From: Candidatus Woesearchaeota archaeon | Lineage (GTDB): Archaea; Nanobdellota; Nanobdellia; Woesearchaeales; GW2011-AR9 | Direction of reading: 5' to 3' | Length of the DNA stretch: 7,472 nucleotides | Assembly: GCA_016181345.1 (NCBI GenBank) | Contig: JACOZM010000122.1 | Coordinates: 1-7,472 of the forward strand | Part shown: positions 1-5,017 of the stretch, piece by piece | How the letters are laid out: the number at the start of each line of letters is the position of its first letter | Numbering within the stretch: position 1 is the stretch's first letter | Made by a program: the position numbers and the translations under genes | Notes under the pieces: model-generated | Databases searched by the model: none | Told to the model about the DNA's origin: nothing | Seen by the model: only the letters and a program-made list of their open reading frames with translations

Positions 1-614
1 GATTGATCAAGAATGTAGCCTTAATTGCTCCACACGACGATGTAGATTTTTGGGCAGATTTAATGAAGACAAAAGGATCATTAAACATTCGTAAACGAGA
101 TGGAACCAATATTAATTTTCGAGGACAGCCAGGAATAAAGCTGCTAAATACAGGAATCCAAGCTTCACGCGCTTCTGCTTATCTTTTTGGAGATCAGCGA
201 GACAGCCATTTCGACGGCGGCGTCCATTGGGCAGAAATTGAAAATGCCGAGCCAGGTGATGAGATAGATTATCACGGCCAATCTGTTGTCGTTTTTACAC
301 ATCCAAGATATACTGCGCCTATTGCTGGATTGGATCGAGAAGTCGACCACCTAGAACGTCCTTCCTACACAAATGTCATCTTGCGAGAAGTCTTAGCTCA
401 AAGAGGCCATGAAGCAGATGCTTCAGCAGTACAAAGATTAGAAGCTTCTTTACAAGAAGAAAGAGAACTAGCAACAGGGCCGCTTTCTGATGAGAATATG
501 GTCAAAAGAATCTTAAGATATGAACAAGAAAGAGGCATCACTCAATTACGACGTTATGAAGATGAGCTGCCTAGTCTAATGAGATTATGGACAGAAGGCC
601 ACCATCACTCTTAA
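1..614 (+). CDS. Hypothetical protein, 5'-truncated by the window edge
   Basis: The reading frame is open from the left edge of the window to a TAA stop at 612-614. The only start-like codon near the edge is a TTG at position 3, so the true start may lie upstream and the 203 residues counted from that TTG should be treated as a minimum. I do not recognise the family. The first ~100 residues look like a mixed alpha/beta fold with a hydrophobic opening strand (VALIAP) followed by an acidic HDDVD stretch. A hydrophobic strand ending in VVVFTHPR lies at about 94-102. From about residue 120 the protein is charged and helical (many E, R and L), possibly coiled. It has no cysteine, no membrane segment and no signal peptide, so it is probably cytoplasmic. 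The C-terminus ends in GHHHS. It is co-directional with the next gene, 191 bp away, and both carry a THPR tetrapeptide. Reality as a gene is likely; function is unknown. Confidence 0.75.
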   Translation, partial: LIKNVALIAPHDDVDFWADLMKTKGSLNIRKRDGTNINFRGQPGIKLLNTGIQASRASAYLFGDQRDSHFDGGVHWAEIENAEPGDEIDYHGQSVVVFTHPRYTAPIAGLDREVDHLERPSYTNVILREVLAQRGHEADASAVQRLEASLQEERELATGPLSDENMVKRILRYEQERGITQLRRYEDELPSLMRLWTEGHHHS

Positions 615-684
615 ATGATCTGAATTTCTAAAGATTAAAAGAGGGAATGGTTAAAAGATCAGTTCTACAAAAATCAATCGCTAG

Positions 685-695
685 ATTTATAAATA
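685..695 (+). promoter_or_regulatory. Predicted TATA box for the 117-residue gene
   Basis: The plus strand reads ATTTATAAATA here, a good archaeal TATA box. A start of transcription about 25 bp downstream would fall near 715, leaving a leader of about 90 nt before the ATG at 806. The same TTTATAAAT core occurs in the predicted promoters at 5033 and 3403 on the other strand. Position and core fit; no experimental support. Confidence 0.5.
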
Positions 696-721
696 ATCAC
701 TAATAAGAGGTAACATATTAC

Positions 722-761
722 TATTCTCCTGGAGAATAACTATACTAACTAAGGAGAATAA
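722..761 (+). repeat. Palindrome plus half-site direct repeat in the presumed leader
   Basis: Positions 722-738 form a perfect 8-bp inverted repeat around a single T (TATTCTCC, T, GGAGAATA). As RNA it can fold as a 7-bp hairpin with a CTG loop. The right arm, extended to GGAGAATAA (731-739), is repeated exactly at 753-761, a period of 22 bp or about two helical turns. The arrangement of a dyad plus a phased extra half-site is what a dimeric regulator site can look like, or it may be a structured 5' leader. No start codon follows the GGAG at a ribosome-binding distance, so it is not an obvious Shine-Dalgarno site. Confidence 0.5.
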
Positions 762-805
762 ACTAACAACATCTGAATATTACCTGCTAACAATAAAAAA
801 CTACC

Positions 806-1159
806 ATGACATTTAAAACAATATATACTAATCACTTAGACAACGGACTAGCAATTTGTGTACAAGAATATCGCGTAAGCAGAGAAGGAGCAAGAGGAGT
901 TCAACTGAGAGAAGGTGATATTGAACGAGTTCTTACTTTATATGAGGGAAGAAGAGAAATAGCCCATACTCATCCCCGTCCGAGCCGTTTTTTTTTACCT
1001 GGATACATGATAGAATTAGCTTGCCTGATTCAAAGTAGAGAAGAATTTTTTGATATAAGAGAACAATTAGGGAATATTACATCGAGAGAACAAGCCGACG
1101 GAATTAAATCTGCTTTGAGAACAAGATTAGTTGATCTACTACCTATTCAAGAGCAATGA
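806..1159 (+). CDS. Hypothetical 117-residue protein
   Basis: The ATG at 806 is the first start after an in-frame TAA at 794-796, so the 5' end is well bounded; the stop is TGA at 1157-1159. I do not recognise the family. The first half (about 1-60) is predicted mixed strand/helix and ends in a REIAHTHPRPS segment at about 50-60. The second half is helical and rich in E, R and L. It has no signal peptide and no convincing membrane segment. AHTHP resembles the metal-ligand stretch of JAB/MPN (JAMM) peptidases, but the expected downstream S-x-x-D is missing, so a protease call is not supported. There is no Shine-Dalgarno site before the ATG, and the presumed leader is long and repeat-bearing, so regulation through that leader is possible. 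It converges on nth and ends 35 bp before a strong inverted repeat. Confidence 0.75.
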   Translation: MTFKTIYTNHLDNGLAICVQEYRVSREGARGVQLREGDIERVLTLYEGRREIAHTHPRPSRFFLPGYMIELACLIQSREEFFDIREQLGNITSREQADGIKSALRTRLVDLLPIQEQ

Positions 1160-1193
1160 TTACTTCTCTTAAATTATTATTTCTACTATATAC

Positions 1194-1231
1194 TAAAAAT
1201 CATTAGAAATCGAACATTTTAATGATTTTTA
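1194..1231. terminator. Probable bidirectional terminator, first hairpin
   Basis: A perfect 12-bp inverted repeat (TAAAAATCATTA at 1194-1205 and TAATGATTTTTA at 1220-1231) with a 14-nt loop lies between two converging genes. Each arm ends in a run of five T when read outward on its own strand, so the element presents a stem followed by T5 in both directions. That is the expected form of a shared terminator for the plus-strand gene ending at 1159 and for nth ending at 1279. Confidence 0.6.
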
Positions 1232-1237
1232 TATATA

Positions 1238-1275
1238 TAAAGTTCCAACAATTATTCGAAATCTATGGAACTTTA
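1238..1275. terminator. Second hairpin of the convergent terminator region
   Basis: A perfect 10-bp inverted repeat, TAAAGTTCCA at 1238-1247 and TGGAACTTTA at 1266-1275, encloses an 18-nt loop and begins 3 bp past the nth stop codon. It lacks a long T run beside the stem, so it is more likely an RNA 3'-end structure or pausing element than a complete terminator by itself. On the minus strand it precedes the first hairpin, which carries T5. Confidence 0.5.
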
Positions 1276-1278
1276 GTA

Positions 1279-1929
1279 TTAATGAACGAGAGATTTTCCA
1301 AACACGCAATATTCTCGAATAGAACATTCTCCACATCTTGGTTTGAGCGGTTGACAGATTCTCTGACCGTGATCAACAAGAAGATTATTGACTTTTACCC
1401 AGAATACCTGTGGAACCAATTTCTTTAATTCTTCTTCTGTCTCTTCAGGACTTTTTGTCTTTACCCATCCTAAACGATTAGATATCCGATGAACATGAGT
1501 ATCAACTCCTATTGCCGCCTGGTGGAAGACACAAGCGAGAATACAATTTGCAGTTTTTCTGCCGACTCCAGGAAGAGAAGTCAATTCCGAAAACGTATTA
1601 GGGATCTGTCCATGATATTTTTCTACCACAATCTGGCTTAACTTCTTCACATTCTTGGCTTTCATACGATAGAAGCCGACAGTATACAACTTTTGTTCCA
1701 AAACAGGGAGTGGAATCTTAATAAAATCCTCTGGATGAGGATACTCTTGAAATAATTTCTGGACAATTGGGATCAAACGCGAATCCTTCGTCCGAGCACT
1801 CAAAAGAGTAGCCACTAATAATTGAAATGGTGTGTATTCCTTAAGGATCTCTAACATCGTTGGATGATGAGTCTTTTCTAAGATAGAAAAGATCTTCTTA
1901 AAATCAATTTTTTTTCCCAGTTTTACCAT
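1279..1929 (-). CDS. nth: Endonuclease III, base excision repair DNA glycosylase/AP lyase
   Basis: This 216-residue protein is a complete endonuclease III, which removes oxidised pyrimidines from DNA and cuts the strand at the abasic site by beta-elimination. The helix-hairpin-helix motif LPGVGRKTA is at 119-127, with the catalytic lysine K125 (equivalent to E. coli K120). The catalytic aspartate is D143 in VDTHVHR (E. coli D138). Four cysteines, C192, C199, C202 and C208, give the C-x6-C-x2-C-x5-C pattern of the 4Fe-4S cluster. LLSARTKD at 42-49 stands where E. coli has LLSAQATD and is of the archaeal style. The length matches the family (about 210). The ATG at 1929 is taken because it gives the normal N-terminus; no clear Shine-Dalgarno site precedes it. 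The gene lies 242 bp beyond the CcdA-like gene and is preceded by a 19-bp tandem repeat, so it probably has its own promoter. Confidence 0.97.
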   Translation of the reverse strand: MVKLGKKIDFKKIFSILEKTHHPTMLEILKEYTPFQLLVATLLSARTKDSRLIPIVQKLFQEYPHPEDFIKIPLPVLEQKLYTVGFYRMKAKNVKKLSQIVVEKYHGQIPNTFSELTSLPGVGRKTANCILACVFHQAAIGVDTHVHRISNRLGWVKTKSPEETEEELKKLVPQVFWVKVNNLLVDHGQRICQPLKPRCGECSIREYCVFGKSLVH

Positions 1930-1970
1930 GTTTTCCCTATAATCAGAGGATTAAATCAAAATTGAGGATC

Positions 1971-2027
1971 ATTTAGACTAATTATCCCCATTAAACCTTA
2001 TTATCTTTATTTAACCTTATTATCTTT
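1971..2027 (-). repeat. 19-bp tandem repeat upstream of nth (2 near-identical units plus 1 diverged)
   Basis: Read on the minus strand, units at 2027-2009 and 2008-1990 begin with the same 15 bases (AAAGATAATAAGGTT) and differ only in the last few. A third unit at 1989-1971 keeps the 19-bp register with about 12 of 19 matches. The array ends 41 bp before the nth start codon. If the TATA-like element at 2043-2052 is used, transcription would start near 2025, so the array would form most of the nth leader. Confidence 0.65.
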
Positions 2028-2042
2028 GTTAAAACGATATTT

Positions 2043-2064
2043 AGATTTAAACAATTATCCAATT
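2043..2064 (-). promoter_or_regulatory. Possible nth promoter, TATA-like element
   Basis: The minus strand carries AATTGGATAATTGTTTAAA at 2064-2046. The same 19-mer with one change (G to T) occurs at 4079-4061, exactly at -25 to the DUF1461/Lit-like gene. Taking GTTTAAATCT as the TATA box, transcription would begin near 2025 with a ~95-nt leader to the nth ATG. The shared sequence supports a promoter role; the distance to nth makes this a moderate call. Confidence 0.35.
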
Positions 2065-2140
2065 AAAATAAATCTATCTTTAACTCAGCCTTTTAAATTA
2101 TTTCTGAAGATATTATCATCTTAAATGCTGCAGAAACATT

Positions 2141-2171
2141 TGAAAAAAAGAAAACAGAATTACAAAAAAAA
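2141..2171 (-). terminator. Oligo-T terminator of the CcdA-like gene
   Basis: Immediately after the TGA stop at 2172-2174, the minus strand has a run of eight T, then T-rich sequence containing T4 and T7 runs. Archaeal RNA polymerase terminates at such oligo-T tracts without needing a hairpin, so this is a likely 3' end for the transcript of the CcdA-like gene. Confidence 0.55.
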
Positions 2172-3284
2172 TCATAAGAATAACAATATGACTCCTAAAA
2201 CAACACAACCTAGACTTACAAGTACTTTGGAAACATTAAAGTAATGCTTCTTCCACGCATTTATTTTCTGAATCTTTTCAACTGCCTTCAGCTGATGTTT
2301 CTGGCGTAAGAGCATAAACAAGACTAAGACTGCAATCAATGGCAGAATCATAATAAACAAGTAGTATAATGTTATCGGTAAAGCCAGCCATCCAGAAGAG
2401 CTCCGGAACGCATATCTCAGCGAGAGCAAAACATTACTCACACTAGCAAAAGAGAACAATGCACTAAAGATACTCACAAATAGAACACCATAAATTGATA
2501 ACAACATTCCACCTAAAACAGCAAAAACTGTTTGCATCTTCTCCGACAATTTAATCAGTCTCCATTGAACTAGAAAATTTTTAATGATAACTATCCCATA
2601 AATAACAGCAATTAATCCTACAAACCGATAAAAGAAGATACTTAGCGGTGATGAAGCAAACCAGGTAAACAAACCGACAGAAAACAAGAAATACATCATA
2701 TATACGCCTAAAATATATCTTGTCCCTACTTCCAATATCTTCTTATCATCCCTTATATTCATCAAACAGAAGATTAAGATCAAGACTAAAGCTAACATCC
2801 CTGGGCGTAAAGCATCAGCTAACGCTCCCGAAGTAACCTTAAAAAAAGATAGAGTTTTAACAATGTTGAACGGTAAGCTTTTTCCGGTGATACCTACAAC
2901 TTTCCCGGGTGTTAATGTTGGACACCCTTTAGCAGAATTAATAATACTATCTTCAGCTAAATCATTGATTGGGCTATCCCCAATCAAATAAGAATTACTT
3001 AATATTAAAGCTGGAAGACCTTGAGATTTTTCTGGAACTTCATACGCAGTCAAGTACTCTTTTAACATATCTGCATTTTCTGGATGAAAATAGATCTCAT
3101 ATTTTTCAATCGTCCAATCAGGATAATCTTTCTCAACTTCAAGAATCTTGTTATTGCTGATTTCACAATCTGCACATCCGGCTCCATAAAAATAATAGGC
3201 ACAATTTCCTGCCGCCACAAATGAAGACAAGACTAAAAAAACTGACAAAAAAAGAATGATCTTAATTGGAATGTTTGTATTCAT
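2172..3284 (-). CDS. Secreted thioredoxin fold fused to a CcdA/DsbD-like membrane domain lacking the membrane cysteines
   Basis: This 370-residue protein opens with a signal peptide or anchor (hydrophobic 8-25). A thioredoxin-like domain follows, with a CADC active site at 37-40 and a candidate cis-proline P91 in GLPAL, presumably outside the membrane. From about 145 to the end there are six or so membrane segments arranged like CcdA/DsbD, which carry reducing electrons from cytoplasmic thioredoxin to exported thiol proteins. The landmark TM1 segment reads LADALRPGMLALV at 155-167, where relatives have an Asn-Pro-Cys, so the reactive cysteine is replaced by glycine (G162). The TM4 region (about 252-280) also has no Pro-Cys. 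C173 and C360 are the only membrane-region cysteines and are not in the usual places. It may therefore act differently, for instance as an oxidase, chaperone or receptor. The start has a weak GGTG 8-9 nt upstream. The gene follows the Lit-like gene by 161 bp but has its own TATA box. Confidence 0.8.
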   Translation of the reverse strand: MNTNIPIKIILFLSVFLVLSSFVAAGNCAYYFYGAGCADCEISNNKILEVEKDYPDWTIEKYEIYFHPENADMLKEYLTAYEVPEKSQGLPALILSNSYLIGDSPINDLAEDSIINSAKGCPTLTPGKVVGITGKSLPFNIVKTLSFFKVTSGALADALRPGMLALVLILIFCLMNIRDDKKILEVGTRYILGVYMMYFLFSVGLFTWFASSPLSIFFYRFVGLIAVIYGIVIIKNFLVQWRLIKLSEKMQTVFAVLGGMLLSIYGVLFVSIFSALFSFASVSNVLLSLRYAFRSSSGWLALPITLYYLFIMILPLIAVLVLFMLLRQKHQLKAVEKIQKINAWKKHYFNVSKVLVSLGCVVLGVILLFL

Positions 3285-3298
3285 AATCTATCCACCAT

Positions 3299-3378
3299 CT
3301 TTTATCTAAACAAACTTTTATCTAAACTAGCATTTATCTCAACTAGCTATTACTTCAACTAACTTTTTATCGTAATCA
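3299..3378 (-). repeat. 16-bp degenerate tandem repeat, about five units, in the leader of the CcdA-like gene
   Basis: On the plus strand, units start at 3299, 3315, 3331, 3347 and 3363 in an exact 16-bp register; the last is diverged and about one base longer. The best-conserved minus-strand unit is CTAGTTTAGATAAAAG. The array starts a few bases after the predicted transcription start (~3381) and ends 15 bp before the ATG at 3284, so it would make up nearly the whole 5' leader. The units are contiguous, too short and without spacers, so this is not a CRISPR array. Confidence 0.75.
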
Positions 3379-3401
3379 ACCTTTAAGCTAAGAGAAAATC
3401 A

Positions 3402-3414
3402 GAATTTATAAAGC
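3402..3414 (-). promoter_or_regulatory. Predicted TATA box of the CcdA-like gene
   Basis: The minus strand reads GCTTTATAAATTC. The TTTATAAAT core matches the two other strong candidate promoters in this window. A start site 25 bp downstream would be near 3381, giving a ~97-nt leader. Confidence 0.5.
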
Positions 3415-3424
3415 TTTTGTGAGT

Positions 3425-3464
3425 CTTCTAGAGCTTCTAGAGCATCTAGAGATGTCTTCTAGAG
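3425..3464 (-). repeat. Four copies of a 9-bp TCTAGA-containing repeat at the end of the DUF1461/Lit-like gene
   Basis: On the plus strand CTTCTAGAG occurs at 3425, 3434 and 3456, with a one-base variant CATCTAGAG at 3443; the first three are contiguous and the fourth is offset by 4 bp. Each contains the palindrome TCTAGA. The last codons and TAG stop of the Lit-like gene lie inside the repeat, and the array ends about 11 bp upstream of the TATA box of the next gene. Confidence 0.8.
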
Positions 3465-4039
3465 ATAATGACACACAATCGGGGAAAAATGATCAACAAA
3501 AGAGCAAACAATAACCCCAAGATAAAGATCATCTTGCTGATTCCTATGAAAAAATCTAAAGGAAACGTCTGGATCAGCAAAGAATCAACGGGAAAAATCC
3601 AATTTCCCTGCGGGAAGAACAATAAATGAAAAAGAGTAAAGAGTTGATTGAAAAATAATAGAGATAAGATGAAGATGCTTCCTAAAGTAACAAGAGTAGT
3701 TATTCCGCCATAATACAACAACGTTACTAGCTCTTCTTTTTCTTTTCGATAATAGGTTAACATTAATATAATAACAATTAAAGAGAAATAAAAAAAGAAA
3801 TCTACCATGCGCATTACTTTCTTAACATCATTTAAATGAGATAGTTCAGCAGAAGTATAGTTAAAATTTAATTCATTCAGATCTGCCGATATACTAGATA
3901 CAAAATCAATAGTTTGCTGTTGATTAGAGTTTAAGGGGATGAGGTAGACCGATAAATGATAAGAAAGCAGAAGCAAAAAAATGAACATCGAAATAAAAAA
4001 GATAATTCGAGAGAATTTATGATCATATAGTTTGTGCAT
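3446..4039 (-). CDS. DUF1461 (TIGR01906) family membrane protein, Lit-like
   Basis: This 197-residue membrane protein has four predicted membrane segments at about 11-34, 79-97, 109-130 and 165-187. Two family signatures are visible: YTSAELSHLNDVKK at 61-74 and FHLLFFPQGNW at 137-147, followed by FPxDSLLIQTFPxDFF to about 164. From memory, bacterial members include Lit, the lipoprotein intramolecular transacylase, which moves an acyl chain from the diacylglyceryl cysteine to the lipoprotein N-terminus using two conserved histidines; H68 and H138 here sit in the two signature segments and are good candidates. Archaeal ether lipids lack ester acyl chains for that reaction, so the actual substrate is unclear. 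The ATG at 4039 has a TATA-like element about 25 bp upstream and no Shine-Dalgarno site, consistent with a leaderless mRNA. It lies between the SLT-like and CcdA-like genes. The family call is firm; the function is inferred. Confidence 0.85.
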   Translation of the reverse strand: MHKLYDHKFSRIIFFISMFIFLLLLSYHLSVYLIPLNSNQQQTIDFVSSISADLNELNFNYTSAELSHLNDVKKVMRMVDFFFYFSLIVIILMLTYYRKEKEELVTLLYYGGITTLVTLGSIFILSLLFFNQLFTLFHLLFFPQGNWIFPVDSLLIQTFPLDFFIGISKMIFILGLLFALLLIIFPRLCVIISRRHL

Positions 4040-4060
4040 GAATGAAGATAACTATTATTC

Positions 4061-4079
4061 TTTAAAAAATTATCCAATT
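4061..4079 (-). promoter_or_regulatory. Predicted TATA region of the DUF1461/Lit-like gene
   Basis: On the minus strand a TTTTTTAAAG element is centred about 25-26 bp before the ATG at 4039, which predicts a leaderless transcript. The upstream flank AATTGGATAATT is shared with the element at 2046-2064. The T6 run could also end transcription from the SLT-like gene. Confidence 0.45.
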
Positions 4080-4118
4080 TAAATCCTATTTCCCAGATTC
4101 ATTTATCCTCTATAATCA

Positions 4119-5012
4119 CTATCTTCTATATCTCGGAATCATTGTTAAATCTGTAGGGCAATTTCTAGTCATATATGTTCTTCCTTTTTGTGAGATATAG
4201 TCATCAATAGCTCTAAACGCTCGATCACGTGATCGTTCTGTTCCTGTTCTTTGAACTGCTTCTGGCATGGCAATTACATTACCTAAAGAAAACCAACCAT
4301 CACACGTAGCTTGAGGAAGCCTTTGCTCTCCTGTCGTATATTGCGAAGCTATCATCAGCATTGCTTCGGGATGATGCAAAATTTCTTCAGCACCTAGTCC
4401 AGGATACATCCCATTCCTCAGATGTGCTAAAAACCGAGCACCATAATCAAGATTCTGCTCAGGATCTTGTAATATTGCTAAATACTCACGAACATTTCCT
4501 TTTACACTGCCCGTTGCCATCCTATCCAAACTCATCGCTACTGAAGGACGGATCTGCATCGGCCCAAGAGAAACATTCTTAGCCAGCATTCGTCCAAACA
4601 TATCACCTAAATCATCATCATAAGATCTCCCAAGGTTCTCAGTGTTCAAGACAGAAGTAATTAACTCTGCAGGAAGATCATATTTTCTCGCTATTCCAGT
4701 AATCTGCTGGGCATATTCATCAACAAATGCAGTAAAATGATTTTTATCAGAGGAATTTCTTTGCATAGAATCACTTTGTATAGAATCTTCTTGCCCATCA
4801 CCTTGATGTAAATGTTTTTCTAAATTATCCGAGTCTGATGATAGAACAATAGTCGTTAATAATCCTAAAACCCCTGCACCCAATAATACATTACGAGAAA
4901 AATGAGAAGAAGATTCTAAAGAGCCATAACTACGATGCGGTCTACCCCCATCTCTCCTTAAACTCAAGGGAGAAACTCTTTTTACTGGCCTTTGACGATC
5001 ATCACGAATCAT
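4119..5012 (-). CDS. Membrane-anchored lysozyme/lytic-transglycosylase-like (SLT fold) protein
   Basis: This 297-residue protein has an arginine-rich N-terminus of about 40 residues, one membrane segment at about 41-59 (NVLLGAGVLGLLTTIVLSS), a polar S/D/Q-rich linker at 60-92, and a domain from about 93 that resembles SLT/lysozyme-like lytic transglycosylases. Landmarks are E125 in NTENLG as candidate catalytic glutamate, SLGPMQIRPSVA at 148-159 (matching the family S-x-G-x-MQ-x-x-P-x-x-A), NLDYGARFLAHL at 187-198 and the ASQYTTGE stretch at 222-229, which stands where the family has an A-x-Y-N-x-G turn. Positive-inside topology puts the domain outside the cell. C237 and C285 could form a disulfide. 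Such enzymes cut the MurNAc-GlcNAc bond of peptidoglycan, which archaea lack, so the target may be a bacterial neighbour or another glycan. The ATG sits about 25 bp from a strong TATA box. The fold is likely; activity is unproven. Confidence 0.78.
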   Translation of the reverse strand: MIRDDRQRPVKRVSPLSLRRDGGRPHRSYGSLESSSHFSRNVLLGAGVLGLLTTIVLSSDSDNLEKHLHQGDGQEDSIQSDSMQRNSSDKNHFTAFVDEYAQQITGIARKYDLPAELITSVLNTENLGRSYDDDLGDMFGRMLAKNVSLGPMQIRPSVAMSLDRMATGSVKGNVREYLAILQDPEQNLDYGARFLAHLRNGMYPGLGAEEILHHPEAMLMIASQYTTGEQRLPQATCDGWFSLGNVIAMPEAVQRTGTERSRDRAFRAIDDYISQKGRTYMTRNCPTDLTMIPRYRR

Positions 5013-5017
5013 AAACC

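Noticed and set aside
3..614. PIG-L/LmbE-type deacetylase from LIAPHDDVD near the start
   Set aside because: The family motif is PHPDD with a following E; here the proline and the rest of the metal site are missing.
806..1159. JAB/MPN (JAMM) metalloprotease call from AHTHP
   Set aside because: The S-x-x-D that completes the metal site is absent and the overall length and context do not support it.
1222..1428. 68-codon plus-strand reading frame across the 3' end of nth
   Set aside because: It mostly overlaps nth in antisense and starts inside the inverted repeats; composition is that of reverse-complement coding DNA.
2969..3160. Plus-strand frame inside the thioredoxin domain of the CcdA-like gene
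   Set aside because: Antisense to the CxxC domain; no independent support. The same applies to the plus-strand frame at 5157-5381 in gatE, the minus-strand frame at 165-350, and the second frame at 7175-7363 in the helicase tail.
3299..3378. CRISPR array
   Set aside because: Units are contiguous 16-mers with no spacers and no cas genes nearby.
4361..4582. 73-codon plus-strand reading frame inside the SLT-like gene
   Set aside because: Antisense shadow of a clear domain, with no promoter or family resemblance.
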